DNA of 64,000 nucleotides from Patiriisocius_A hiemis. Lineage in GTDB: Bacteria > Bacteroidota > Bacteroidia > Flavobacteriales > Flavobacteriaceae. The position numbers and the translations under genes were made by a program. This document shows positions 1 through 9,204 of the stretch, one piece after another; position 1 is the stretch's first letter; each line of letters begins with the position of its first letter. The notes under the pieces were generated by a model, which was not told the DNA's origin, ran no database searches, and saw only the letters and a list, made by a program, of their open reading frames with translations. The stretch is taken from contig NZ_JAVRHZ010000005.1 of assembly GCF_031846325.1 (NCBI RefSeq), positions 124,001 to 188,000 on the forward strand. The letters are read 5' to 3'.

Positions 1-419
1 TCCTTTCTTCAACTACTATTGATACTGAAGATAAGATGACACAGGTTTGTGAAGTGCTACAAAACAGCATTTCTTATTATGATTGGGTGGGTTTTTATTT
101 TGCAAATGAAACTGAAAAAACACTACACTTAAAGGCATTTGCGGGGGAACCTACAGACCATACCGTTATCCCATTTGGAAAAGGTATTTGTGGGCAAGTA
201 GCTGTAAGCAACCAGAATTTTGTAGTAGAAGATGTAAAAGCGCAAGACAACTATATCGCTTGTAGTATTTACGTAAAGGCCGAAATTGTTATTCCACTTT
301 TTAAAGATGGTAAAAACATCGGGCAAATAGATATTGACTCACATACCATTGACCCATTTACTAAAGAAGATGAAACATTTTTAGAATGGGTAAACAAGCA
401 AGTTGCAGAGATTCTATAA
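1..419 (+). CDS. GAF-domain protein, free methionine-(R)-sulfoxide reductase-like (5' end outside window)
   Basis: The reading frame is already open at base 3, so the ATG at 36 is probably internal and the gene begins before the window. The visible part is one GAF domain resembling fRMsr/MsrC enzymes, which reduce free methionine-R-sulfoxide in the cytoplasm. Matching landmarks are DWVGFYF, FGKGICGQV, NYIACSIYV, SEIV-like AEIVIPL and GQIDIDS. Counting from the ATG at 36, Cys52 and Cys76 fit the second and third redox cysteines of the family, but the first one (in the KIAC motif of E. coli YebR) is absent here. It could therefore be a reductase with an altered resolving mechanism or a plain GAF protein. 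It converges on the permease gene downstream. Confidence 0.75.
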   Translation, partial: LSSTTIDTEDKMTQVCEVLQNSISYYDWVGFYFANETEKTLHLKAFAGEPTDHTVIPFGKGICGQVAVSNQNFVVEDVKAQDNYIACSIYVKAEIVIPLFKDGKNIGQIDIDSHTIDPFTKEDETFLEWVNKQVAEIL

Positions 420-489
420 CAAGTATAAATTTCAAAAAACAAAATTCTAAACTCCAAATATTTTCTTTTTAAGATTTGCATTTTGATGC

Positions 490-1746
490 TTACATCCCTG
501 TCCTAATAGCCTCTACAGGGTCTAATTTTGAAGCAGAAATAGCTGGCAATATTCCTGAAATAAGTCCAATAACTGCGGAGATTGCAGTACCAATAAACAT
601 GTTTTTAAGAGACAGAACAAACTCGAAGTCTCCAGTAAATTGAGATGCTAATAAAGAAACAAAGAAAACTAGAACAAGACCAATTAATCCTCCAATTACT
701 GCTAGGATAACAGCTTCAAATAAAAACTGAAGCAAGATAAACTTGTTTTTTGCTCCTAAAGATTTCTGAATACCAATAAGGTTAGTACGTTCTTTTACAC
801 TAACAAACATAATATTAGCAATACCAAAGCCCCCAACTAGCAATGAAAACCCACTAATAACTAAACCAATAATATTCATCTGTCCAGTTATATCATCTAT
901 AAAATCTGCAAATCCTTGTAATTGATTTACAAAAAAGGTGTCTACCTCATCTGGTTTAAGCCCTCTTGACAACCTAAGTTTTTGTTTTAGTAACGCAATA
1001 AATTCTGCATTATCTACATCTTTCTCTGGCTTTACAATAATTTGAGGAAAGGTAGAGCGGTTATTATCTCCATAGATTTTTCGCACAACATTAACAGGGA
1101 GCAGCATTGCTTCATCTTTAGAGTTGCCAAACAAGCCAGAGCCTTCTTTTTTAAGGACACCAATTACAGTAAATTTTTGTCCGTAAATTCTAGCTTTTTT
1201 TCCAATAGCTGCTTGAGCAGAACCAAATAGTGTTTGTGCAATTTGATCTCCAATTACTAATACATTAGAGCCACTAATAGATTCAGACTCGTTAAAGAAA
1301 CGACCTTCGGCAATTTGTAAAGCTTCAATGTCATAATACTCATGTGTAATAGCTCCAATTTCGGCATTAGAAATTGTCTTATCTTCGTATTTAATTGTTT
1401 CTGAAGGAACATTAAGTGCAAAAGAAGCTGCCTCAACATTAGGAACATTTCTTTTAATGTACTGATACTCGTCATAGGTTACATCTGGAAACTGTTGCCA
1501 TTTCCAACGAGGTATCTCTGTAGGGCCAAAAGAAAAACGCATTACTATAATTGTACTATTATCTAGCGAGCTTATACTTCCTTCAATCTCTTTTTTAAGT
1601 GAGTCTACAGCTGCTAAAACTGCAATAATAGAGAAGATACCAATAGTTACACCCACAAGTGACAAAAAGGTGCGTAACTTATTGTTTTTTAAAGCATTAA
1701 TAGCAAAATTAAAACTTTCTTTTAATACTCTTAGGTAGATTAGCAT
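490..1746 (-). CDS. ABC transporter permease, MacB/FtsX family
   Basis: This is a 418-residue inner-membrane permease of the MacB type. There is one N-terminal membrane segment (about residues 24-47, preceded by the typical ALKNNKLRTFLS motif) and a large periplasmic MacB-PCD domain (about 50-250). Three C-terminal membrane segments form the FtsX domain (about 290-410), ending in the usual LDPVEAIR signature. Such permeases pair with a LolD/MacB ATPase to extrude molecules or move lipoproteins. No ATPase gene adjoins it here: purH diverges upstream and the GAF gene converges downstream. Its partner must be encoded elsewhere and its substrate is unknown. Length is normal for the family. Confidence 0.88.
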   Translation of the reverse strand: MLIYLRVLKESFNFAINALKNNKLRTFLSLVGVTIGIFSIIAVLAAVDSLKKEIEGSISSLDNSTIIVMRFSFGPTEIPRWKWQQFPDVTYDEYQYIKRNVPNVEAASFALNVPSETIKYEDKTISNAEIGAITHEYYDIEALQIAEGRFFNESESISGSNVLVIGDQIAQTLFGSAQAAIGKKARIYGQKFTVIGVLKKEGSGLFGNSKDEAMLLPVNVVRKIYGDNNRSTFPQIIVKPEKDVDNAEFIALLKQKLRLSRGLKPDEVDTFFVNQLQGFADFIDDITGQMNIIGLVISGFSLLVGGFGIANIMFVSVKERTNLIGIQKSLGAKNKFILLQFLFEAVILAVIGGLIGLVLVFFVSLLASQFTGDFEFVLSLKNMFIGTAISAVIGLISGILPAISASKLDPVEAIRTGM

Positions 1747-1866
1747 GCCTTTGGTTTACCTTTTACAGAATGGTTAATTTATAGTTTATAACAGTATTGT
1801 TCATAAAGTTATAAAAAGTAAGACGCTTTCTTATATATTCTGTTACAAATTTCTAGCACAAATCCT

Positions 1867-1874
1867 TATTTTTG
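1867..1874 (+). promoter_or_regulatory. Predicted promoter -7 box for purH
   Basis: TATTTTTG matches the Bacteroidota -7 consensus TAnnTTTG. It sits about 115 bases before the purH start, so the transcript would begin near base 1880, at the foot of the hairpin that follows. No clear TTG box is seen at -33. Confidence 0.5.
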
Positions 1875-1877
1875 CGC

Positions 1878-1921
1878 CTTAGTAAACTACCTCGGGACAA
1901 TCCCACGAGATATTTACTAAG
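1878..1921 (+). promoter_or_regulatory. Long hairpin in the purH leader
   Basis: CTTAGTAAA (1878-1886) pairs exactly with TTTACTAAG (1913-1921). Inside it, CTC-GGGA (1891-1897) pairs with TCCC (1901-1904) and GAG (1907-1909), with a two-base bulge and a CAA loop. The structure begins just after a predicted promoter and stands about 67 bases before the purH ATG. It could be a regulatory leader, a 5' stabiliser or an operator dyad. I could not match it to the ZTP riboswitch, whose hallmark 3' motif is not convincingly present. Confidence 0.45.
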
Positions 1922-1988
1922 TAACTTAATTTTAATTTCGAGGCAAGCCTTTGGATATTATACCCTTTGGCAGCACCAATAATCTACT

Positions 1989-3521
1989 ATGAGCGGCAAT
2001 AAAAAAGTAACATCTGCATTAATTTCGGTATTTCACAAAGAAGGGTTAGCACCTATCGTTCAAAAATTGGACGAACTAGGGGTTACGATTTATTCTACCG
2101 GAGGCACTCAAAAATTTATTAATGACCTTGGAATTAAGGTAATCCCAGTCGAGGATGTAACAGACTACCCCTCTATTTTAGGGGGACGTGTAAAAACATT
2201 ACACCCTAAGGTTTTTGGCGGTATCTTAAACCGACAAGACAACGATAGTGATGTAAAGGAAATGGGACAGTTTAATATCCCACAGCTAGATTTAGTGATT
2301 GTAGATTTATATCCTTTTGAAAAAACAGTAGCGTCTGGTGCTAGCGAGCAAGATATTATTGAAAAAATTGACATTGGTGGTATCTCCTTAATTAGAGCTG
2401 CAGCTAAGAACTTCAAAGACACGGTTTGTGTATCATCGGTAGATGATTATGGAGATTTACTTACGTTACTTTCAGATAAAGATGGAGAAACATCATTAGC
2501 AGACAGAAAACAATTTGCTGCTAGATCTTTTAATGTTTCATCGCATTATGATACCGCAATCTTTAACTACTTTAATGTAGACCATGAGATTGCTTCTTTA
2601 AAGATTAGCGAAACCAATGGTAAAGTGTTGCGATATGGTGAAAACCCACACCAAAGAGGATTCTTTTTTGGAGATTTTGATGCAATGTTTAATAAACTTC
2701 ATGGAAAAGAGCTAAGCTATAACAATTTACTGGACGTAGATGCTGCCGTAAATTTGATGAATGAATTTAAGGGAGAAGCACCAACCTTTGCTATTTTAAA
2801 ACACAACAATGCCTGCGGAATTGCACAGCGTGACACAATACTTGCTGCTTATAAAGATGCATTGGCTGGCGATCCTGTTTCGGCTTTTGGTGGAATCTTA
2901 ATTAGTAATACTGAAATTGATGAAGCTACTGCCAATGAAATTCACACACTATTTTGCGAGGTAGTGATTGCCCCATCTTTTTCAGAAAAAGCAATTGAAA
3001 TTTTAAAAGGAAAGAAAAACCGAATCTTACTTGTACAGAAAGAAACGAAACTTCCAGAAATGACAGTAAGAACTTGCTTAAATGGTGTTTTAGTTCAAGA
3101 TAAAGATCATAAAACAGACGCTGAACAAGATTTAACAAACGCTACTAACAATAAACCTAGTGCAAAAGAGTTAGAAGATTTAATGTTTGCTTCAAAAATA
3201 TGTAAGCATACCAAGTCTAATACTATTGTACTAGCAAAAAACAAGCAATTATGTGCAAGTGGTACAGGACAAACATCAAGAGTTGATGCATTAAGGCAAG
3301 CAATAGATAAAGCAAATGGCTTTAATTTTAATCTTGACGGAGCAGTAATGGCAAGTGATGCGTTTTTTCCCTTTCCTGACTGTGTAGAAATTGCAGATAA
3401 AGCAGGGATAAAAGCTGTAATACAACCCGGAGGCTCTATAAAAGACCAGTTAAGCGTAGATTATTGCAATGCTAACGAAATAGCAATGGTATTTACAGGC
3501 ACACGGCATTTTAAGCATTAA
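1989..3521 (+). CDS. purH: Bifunctional AICAR transformylase / IMP cyclohydrolase
   Basis: This is the bifunctional enzyme for the last two steps of de novo IMP synthesis in the cytoplasm. The N-terminal MGS-like cyclohydrolase domain (about residues 1-190) contains STGGTQKFI and GGRVKTLHP. The C-terminal transformylase domain (about 200-510) contains RYGENPHQ, the KHNNACG catalytic segment and DPVSAFGG. At 510 residues it has the standard length. It stands alone between the divergent permease and mreB, which has its own promoter. The 240-base upstream gap contains a predicted promoter and a long hairpin, suggesting leader control that has not been shown. Confidence 0.97.
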   Translation: MSGNKKVTSALISVFHKEGLAPIVQKLDELGVTIYSTGGTQKFINDLGIKVIPVEDVTDYPSILGGRVKTLHPKVFGGILNRQDNDSDVKEMGQFNIPQLDLVIVDLYPFEKTVASGASEQDIIEKIDIGGISLIRAAAKNFKDTVCVSSVDDYGDLLTLLSDKDGETSLADRKQFAARSFNVSSHYDTAIFNYFNVDHEIASLKISETNGKVLRYGENPHQRGFFFGDFDAMFNKLHGKELSYNNLLDVDAAVNLMNEFKGEAPTFAILKHNNACGIAQRDTILAAYKDALAGDPVSAFGGILISNTEIDEATANEIHTLFCEVVIAPSFSEKAIEILKGKKNRILLVQKETKLPEMTVRTCLNGVLVQDKDHKTDAEQDLTNATNNKPSAKELEDLMFASKICKHTKSNTIVLAKNKQLCASGTGQTSRVDALRQAIDKANGFNFNLDGAVMASDAFFPFPDCVEIADKAGIKAVIQPGGSIKDQLSVDYCNANEIAMVFTGTRHFKH

Positions 3522-3528
3522 AATTTAG

Positions 3529-3536
3529 TACCTTTG
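3529..3536 (+). promoter_or_regulatory. Predicted promoter -7 box for the mreB operon
   Basis: TACCTTTG fits TAnnTTTG exactly. It lies immediately after the purH stop and about 50 bases before the mreB ATG, so the five-gene elongasome operon can be transcribed independently of purH. Confidence 0.55.
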
Positions 3537-3587
3537 CGAAAGTGCTGATGCACAACACGTTTAATCATAATATTACCAAGATACCGT

Positions 3588-4616
3588 ATGGGATTTTTTG
3601 ATTTCTTAACCGAAGAAATAGCCATAGATTTAGGGACTGCAAATACACTTATTATTCACAATGATAAAGTAGTTGTAGATGCACCTTCCATTGTTGCCAG
3701 AGATAGAACTACTGGAAAAATTATTGCTGTAGGTCGCGAAGCCGCGATGATGCAAGGAAAAACACATGAAAATATTAAGACAATTAGACCTCTTAAAGAT
3801 GGTGTAATTGCAGATTTTGCTGCTAGTGAGAACATGATTAACATGTTTATAAAAGACATTCCAGCTTTAAAGAAGAAATGGATTGCCCCTTCCCTACGAA
3901 TGGTAATTTGTATTCCTAGCGGTATTACAGAAGTTGAGATGCGTGCGGTTAAAGAAAGTGCAGAGCGTGTAAACGGAAAAGAAGTATACCTCATCCATGA
4001 GCCAATGGCAGCGGCAATAGGTATTGGAGTAGATATCATGCAACCTAAAGGAAATATGGTTGTAGATATAGGTGGTGGTACTACTGAAATTGCCGTGATA
4101 GCATTAGGTGGGATTGTATGTGACAAATCGGTTAAGATTGCTGGAGATGTCTTTACAAACGATATTATTTACTACATGCGTACCCAACATAATTTATATG
4201 TAGGTGAGCGTACTGCCGAAAAAATAAAAATACAGATTGGAGCTGCTACTGAAGATCTAGAACTACCTCCAGAAGAAATGGCTGTACAAGGTAGAGATTT
4301 ATTAACTGGAAAACCTAAGCAAGTACAGACTTCTTATAGAGAAATTGCAAAAGCACTAGATAAATCTATTTTAAGAATAGAAGATGCTGTTATGGAAACT
4401 TTATCACAAACACCTCCAGAACTTGCGGCAGATATTTATAATACTGGAATTTACTTAGCAGGTGGGGGTTCTATGCTACGAGGTCTAGACAAGCGTTTAT
4501 CACAAAAAACAGACCTTCCAGTTTATATAGCAGAAGACCCACTTCGTGCTGTAGTACGTGGTACTGGAATTACACTAAAGAATATTAACAAATACAAAAG
4601 TGTATTGATTAAATAG
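3588..4616 (+). CDS. mreB: Rod shape-determining protein MreB
   Basis: This actin-like cytoskeletal ATPase polymerises under the inner membrane and guides lateral wall synthesis. The actin-fold nucleotide motifs are all visible: phosphate-1 IDLGTANT near residue 14, phosphate-2 VVDIGGGTTEIAV near 160 and the adenosine motif LAGGGSMLRGL near 290. Its 342 residues are normal. It is the first gene of the conserved order mreB-mreC-mreD-mrdA-rodA, with only 13 bases to mreC, so the whole elongasome is probably one operon. Confidence 0.98.
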   Translation: MGFFDFLTEEIAIDLGTANTLIIHNDKVVVDAPSIVARDRTTGKIIAVGREAAMMQGKTHENIKTIRPLKDGVIADFAASENMINMFIKDIPALKKKWIAPSLRMVICIPSGITEVEMRAVKESAERVNGKEVYLIHEPMAAAIGIGVDIMQPKGNMVVDIGGGTTEIAVIALGGIVCDKSVKIAGDVFTNDIIYYMRTQHNLYVGERTAEKIKIQIGAATEDLELPPEEMAVQGRDLLTGKPKQVQTSYREIAKALDKSILRIEDAVMETLSQTPPELAADIYNTGIYLAGGGSMLRGLDKRLSQKTDLPVYIAEDPLRAVVRGTGITLKNINKYKSVLIK

Positions 4617-4629
4617 AGGAGCTTAAAAC

Positions 4630-5454
4630 GTGCGACAGATTATATTTTTCTTCATAAAAAACAAGAACTTTCTGTTGTTTGCGCTTCTGTTTACAATTTC
4701 AATAGTACTTACAGTACAATCCCATTCGTATCACAAAAGTAAATTTGTAAGTTCTTCAAACTTTATAAGTGGAGGTTTATATAGCTTTAAAACTTCCGTT
4801 ACAGAATATTTCAACTTAAAAGAGAACAACGCTATTCTAATAGAAGAAAACACTCGTTTACGAAAAGAAATAAACCAACTAAGAGACGTCTCATCTTCCT
4901 CAGAAAAGGATAATAATTCAAGTAATTTTCAATTTGAGTATGTAAACGCATCTGTAATAAATAATAATTACAGTAAAACTAAAAATGAAATTACTATAAA
5001 AAAACAGCCCAACACTACAGTAAAAGTAGACCAAGGAGTGATAACTTCAAAAGGAGTAATTGGCATTATTAACGATGTTTCAAAAAATTATGCTACTGTA
5101 CAGTCTATTTTAAATACTAAGAGTGAAATAAATGCAAAACTTAAAAACTCTGGACATTTTGGCTCCTTAAAATGGGACACCAAAAATCCTAATATTGTTC
5201 AGTTAGAGGAGATACCTCGCATTGCTAAAATTGCAATTGGAGACACTATAGTAACTAGTGGTAAGTCCACTATTTTTCCAGAAAATATATTAATTGGCTC
5301 TGTTAAAGATTTCACTTTAACTGACCAAGACAGCTATCTAATTTCAGTAGATCTGTTTAATGATATGACTAGTTTAAAGCATGTGTATATTGTAACAAAT
5401 AAAGATGCTGAAGTAATTAAAGCACTAGAAAGCCATAGCGATGTTTCAGAATAA
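4630..5454 (+). CDS. mreC: Rod shape-determining protein MreC
   Basis: MreC is a bitopic inner-membrane scaffold that links MreB to PBP2. It has one membrane segment (about residues 10-28), a periplasmic coiled coil rich in Glu/Leu/Asn (about 60-90) and the beta-rich MreC domain (about 110-260). The start is a GTG at 4630, 13 bases after the mreB stop. No ATG gives a better fit that keeps the membrane segment. The last codons overlap the mreD start by 14 bases, pointing to translational coupling. Confidence 0.93.
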   Translation: MRQIIFFFIKNKNFLLFALLFTISIVLTVQSHSYHKSKFVSSSNFISGGLYSFKTSVTEYFNLKENNAILIEENTRLRKEINQLRDVSSSSEKDNNSSNFQFEYVNASVINNNYSKTKNEITIKKQPNTTVKVDQGVITSKGVIGIINDVSKNYATVQSILNTKSEINAKLKNSGHFGSLKWDTKNPNIVQLEEIPRIAKIAIGDTIVTSGKSTIFPENILIGSVKDFTLTDQDSYLISVDLFNDMTSLKHVYIVTNKDAEVIKALESHSDVSE

Positions 5455-5956
5455 CTTTGTAGTAACAAATACATTTCGTTTTATAGTTTTTGTAGTACTT
5501 CAAGTACTCATCTTAAACCATATAAATTTTTTAGGGTATATAAACCCATATATCTACATTATTTTTATTTTACTATTCCCTTTTGCAGGCAATAAAAGTT
5601 TACTTCTTTTTTTAAGTTTTTTACTCGGACTCACAATAGATATGTTTTGCGACTCTGGTGGTATTCATGCTGCAGCTTCTGTAACTATTGCTTTTTTACG
5701 CCCTCTAGCACTTAGATTTTCGTTTGGAGTAAGCTATGAGCACAACAATATAAAACTCTATAAAACTCCCTTAAATGAGCGATTACGGTACATTACGTTG
5801 TTAGTATTAATACATCATTTTATTTTATTTTCTTTAGAAATTTTTAGCATTCAAAATATAATCTTAATCCTAAAATCTACGTTATTTTCAAGTATATTTA
5901 GTATACTATTAATTACATGTATTTTAATGCTTTTTGGACGAAGTGATTCTAAATAA
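5441..5956 (+). CDS. mreD: Rod shape-determining protein MreD
   Basis: This is a 171-residue polytopic inner-membrane protein with about five hydrophobic segments and the typical GLTIDMFCDSGG loop near residue 65, where MreD proteins carry a conserved G-x-x-x-D. It belongs to the elongasome with MreC and RodA. The ATG lies inside the end of mreC in another frame. Sequence conservation of MreD is low in general, so the call relies on length, topology and position in the operon. Confidence 0.9.
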   Translation: MFQNNFVVTNTFRFIVFVVLQVLILNHINFLGYINPYIYIIFILLFPFAGNKSLLLFLSFLLGLTIDMFCDSGGIHAAASVTIAFLRPLALRFSFGVSYEHNNIKLYKTPLNERLRYITLLVLIHHFILFSLEIFSIQNIILILKSTLFSSIFSILLITCILMLFGRSDSK

Positions 5957-5982
5957 ATAATCGCTTTAGTTGAGTATCACTA

Positions 5983-7920
5983 ATGAGAAAATTTTTACTA
6001 CTTATTTTAGTTTTAGTAACCGGTTGTGTTTTTGCTGGAAGGCTTTTCTATTTACAAATTCTGGATGATTCTTTCGAAAAGCTTTCAGAAAACAATGCCA
6101 TTAAAGTTGAGTATGATTATCCACAACGGGGTCATATTTTTGACAGAAATGGAAAATTATTGGTTTCTAATCAGCCTTCTTATGATGTCATGGTTATTCC
6201 TAGAGAAGTAAAAGAACTCGATACCTTAGAGTTTTGTTCTCTTTTAAAAATAACAAAAGAGCAATTTGAAACGAAACTAGAAAAAGCAAAAATATGGTCT
6301 CCTAGACTCCCTTCGGTTTTATTACCTCAGCTCACAAAAGAAGAATATGCTTATCTGTCTGAAAAAATGTATAAGTACACGGGGTTTTATATCCAGAAGA
6401 GAACCTTAAGAGATTATCAAGTAAGTCATTCGGCAAATGTACTGGGATACATACGCGAAGTAGATGAGCGTATTATTAAAAAGAACCCAGAGTACCAAAT
6501 GGGAGAGTTAATTGGCGCACAAGGTATTGAACAGCAGTATGAAGATATTTTACGAGGTAGAAAGGGTATTAAGAGGTTTCAAAAAGATAGATTTAATAGA
6601 ATTTTAGGTCCCTATAAGGAAGGTATTTTTGATACACTTCCTAAACGAGGTAAAGATATTACCTTAACTATTGATGCCGAACTTCAAAAATATGGTGAAG
6701 AACTCTTTGTAAACAAAAGAGGCGGAATTGTTGCCATTGACCCAGCAACTGGAGAAATTTTGGCACTTGTTACAGCTCCTTATTACGACCCAAAATTATT
6801 AGTTGGTAGAGAGCGCTCAAAAAATTACACCAGATTGTATTACGATAGTATAGCAAAGCCATTATTTGACCGCGGATTACAAGGTGAATACCCTCCTGGC
6901 TCTCCATTTAAAGCCTTGACTGCTCTTATTGGTTTACAAGAAGATGTTATAGATATAGATGAAAAAGTTTCTTGTAGAGGTGGCTATTATTACGGTTCTC
7001 GTGGCAGAAAAATGGGATGTCACCACCATCGTAGTCCCTTAGCTATGGTAGGAGGAATTGCAAACTCATGCAACGCCTATTTCTGTACGGTGTATAGAAG
7101 AGCTATTGAAAAGTACCCTTCTCCTCAAGAAGGTATTAATAATTGGAAAAAACATCTTACAAGTTTTGGCTTAGGAGATTTTATGGGCTATGACTTACCT
7201 AGTGGTCGTCCTGGTAAAATACCAAGTGCTAAAACATATAATGCTATATATGGATACCCGGACCGAAAATGGTATGCTACAGCCACTATATCTAATGCTA
7301 TTGGACAAGGAGAATTAGCATTAACCCCAATGCAAATGGCGAATTTTACTGCAGCAATAGCCAATAGAGGTTGGTATTACAAACCCCATATTATTAAGAA
7401 TATTGATGGAGTGGATACGATACCTTCTATTTACACCAAAAAAATAAAAACGACTATAGACCCAGAGCATTTTGACCCTGTTATTGATGGTTTGTATGGT
7501 GTTTATACTATTCCAGGTGGAACTGGTAATAGTTTGCAAGTACCCGATATTGAAATTTGTGGTAAAACAGGTACAGCAGAAAACTATACTAAAATAGATG
7601 GTAAAAGAGCACAACTTACAGATCACTCTACTTTTATAGCATTTGCCCCAAAAGACAATCCAAAGATTGCTATTGCTGTTTTTGTTGAAAACGGATATTG
7701 GGGGTCAAGATGGGCCGGAAAAATAGCTAGCTTATTAATTGAAAAACACATAAAGGGAGAAATTACTCGAAAGGATCTTGAAAATTATGTACTTAACGGG
7801 AGCCTTGAAAATGAGTATGAAAAACCATTACTTGGCACTCCTTTTCCTATTAACGACGGAAAGCAAATAAGTGCTAAGTTTTTGTTAGAAACCGAACCCT
7901 CATCAGAATCAATTAAGTAA
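5983..7920 (+). CDS. mrdA: Penicillin-binding protein 2 (elongasome transpeptidase)
   Basis: This class B PBP cross-links lateral peptidoglycan together with RodA. It has an N-terminal signal anchor (about residues 4-22), the pedestal/dimerisation domain (about 50-220) and the transpeptidase domain (about 245-600). Catalytic motifs are visible: S-P-F-K in GEYPPGSPFKAL, S-C-N in IANSCNAYF and K-T-G-T in CGKTGTAENY. Between the first two is a Cys/His-rich segment (SCRGG...MGCHHHRSP), reminiscent of the zinc-binding region of E. coli PBP2. Its 645 residues are normal. It ends one base before rodA. Confidence 0.95.
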   Translation: MRKFLLLILVLVTGCVFAGRLFYLQILDDSFEKLSENNAIKVEYDYPQRGHIFDRNGKLLVSNQPSYDVMVIPREVKELDTLEFCSLLKITKEQFETKLEKAKIWSPRLPSVLLPQLTKEEYAYLSEKMYKYTGFYIQKRTLRDYQVSHSANVLGYIREVDERIIKKNPEYQMGELIGAQGIEQQYEDILRGRKGIKRFQKDRFNRILGPYKEGIFDTLPKRGKDITLTIDAELQKYGEELFVNKRGGIVAIDPATGEILALVTAPYYDPKLLVGRERSKNYTRLYYDSIAKPLFDRGLQGEYPPGSPFKALTALIGLQEDVIDIDEKVSCRGGYYYGSRGRKMGCHHHRSPLAMVGGIANSCNAYFCTVYRRAIEKYPSPQEGINNWKKHLTSFGLGDFMGYDLPSGRPGKIPSAKTYNAIYGYPDRKWYATATISNAIGQGELALTPMQMANFTAAIANRGWYYKPHIIKNIDGVDTIPSIYTKKIKTTIDPEHFDPVIDGLYGVYTIPGGTGNSLQVPDIEICGKTGTAENYTKIDGKRAQLTDHSTFIAFAPKDNPKIAIAVFVENGYWGSRWAGKIASLLIEKHIKGEITRKDLENYVLNGSLENEYEKPLLGTPFPINDGKQISAKFLLETEPSSESIK

Positions 7921-7921
7921 A

Positions 7922-9178
7922 ATGGCAGAGTTAAAAAAGTCAGCTCGTTTTGATTGGGTAACTATACTTCTATTTCTAGCTCTTGTATGTATTGGTTGGG
8001 TTAATATTTATTCTGCTTCTTTACCAGAAGAAACAACTTCTTTTTTTGATTTTAGTCAAGTGTACACAAAGCAGTTGGTGTTTATAGGGTTAACTTTGCC
8101 TCTAATTATTTTTATTCTTGCCATAGAAGATAAATTTTACGAACGCTTTTCCAGTATTATTTACCTCGTAGCCCTATTATCATTATTGTTTTTATTTCCC
8201 TTTGGGAAAACAATTTCTGGAGCTACATCTTGGTATGGGTTTGGAAGTTTTAGTTTACAGCCTAGTGAATTTGCAAAAGCTGCAACAGCATTGGCTCTTG
8301 CAAAGTATTGTAGTGACATACAGGCTAACATGTCTGAGTTTAAACACCAATTAAGAGCATTTGTAATTATACTAATACCAGCATTACTTATTGTCCCGCA
8401 ACCTGACCCTGGAAGTGCATTAGTATATGGAGCATTATTATTCCCTTTATATAGAGAGGGGCTCCATTTTTTATATTTGTTAATTGGCTTTTTTGCAGCT
8501 GCATTATTTGTGAGTACATTACTTTTTGGGGTGTATTGGATGGCCTTTGGAATTCTGGCAATCGCAATACTTTTATTTTTAAAAAATAGAAAAAAAAGAC
8601 CTTCTATTTTTAAGTATAGTTTAATTGCTATAGTAGCTATTGGTTTTTCATTTTCTGTAAATTATATTTTTGAAAATGTCTTTGAACAAAGGCATAGAGA
8701 TAGATTTAATATTGTACTTGGTAAAGAAACAGACACCAAAGGGATTGGCTATAATACCAATCAAAGTGAAATAGCCATTGGAAGTGGTGGATGGACTGGA
8801 AAGGGATGGACACAAGGCACACAAACCAAAGGAAATTTTGTGCCAGAACAGCACACCGATTATATTTTTAGTACCGTAGGTGAAGAATGGGGGTTTATAG
8901 GGAGTCTTATCGTAGTTGCTCTTTTTATAGGGTTAATTATTAGGGTTTTAGTATTATCCGAGCGTCAGAAAAATCAATTTTCCAGAGTATATGGTTATAG
9001 CGTTGCAGCTATTTTGTTTCTACATGTTTTTGTAAATATTGGAATGGTAACTGGATTACTCCCTACTGTTGGTATCCCCTTACCCTTTTTTAGTTATGGA
9101 GGCTCTGGCTTATGGGGTTTTACCATATTACTATTTATTTTTGTAAGGCTCGATGCTTCTAATTATTATTATACCTAG
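7922..9178 (+). CDS. rodA: Rod shape-determining protein RodA (SEDS glycosyltransferase)
   Basis: RodA is a SEDS-family polymerase that extends glycan strands from lipid II in the inner membrane, working with PBP2 encoded just upstream. It has 418 residues and about ten membrane segments. The family signatures are LQPSEFAKAA near residue 117 and PFFSYGGSGL near the C-terminus. A roughly 60-residue stretch around residues 215-275 is the expected periplasmic/loop region. It is the last gene of the elongasome operon and converges on the nuclease gene. Confidence 0.95.
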   Translation: MAELKKSARFDWVTILLFLALVCIGWVNIYSASLPEETTSFFDFSQVYTKQLVFIGLTLPLIIFILAIEDKFYERFSSIIYLVALLSLLFLFPFGKTISGATSWYGFGSFSLQPSEFAKAATALALAKYCSDIQANMSEFKHQLRAFVIILIPALLIVPQPDPGSALVYGALLFPLYREGLHFLYLLIGFFAAALFVSTLLFGVYWMAFGILAIAILLFLKNRKKRPSIFKYSLIAIVAIGFSFSVNYIFENVFEQRHRDRFNIVLGKETDTKGIGYNTNQSEIAIGSGGWTGKGWTQGTQTKGNFVPEQHTDYIFSTVGEEWGFIGSLIVVALFIGLIIRVLVLSERQKNQFSRVYGYSVAAILFLHVFVNIGMVTGLLPTVGIPLPFFSYGGSGLWGFTILLFIFVRLDASNYYYT

Positions 9179-9204
9179 ACGAAGATGAAGATAAATAAGC
9201 CTTT

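Noticed and set aside
1920..1988. ZTP riboswitch before purH
   Set aside because: The segment CCCTTTGGCA looks faintly like the conserved ZTP 3' motif CCGCCTGGGCA, but the matching 5' core and pseudoknot partner could not be found. I kept only an unnamed hairpin.
3656..4126. Long antisense open frame across mreB
   Set aside because: It is a 156-codon shadow of a conserved gene, with no domain, no start signals and composition explained by the mreB codons.
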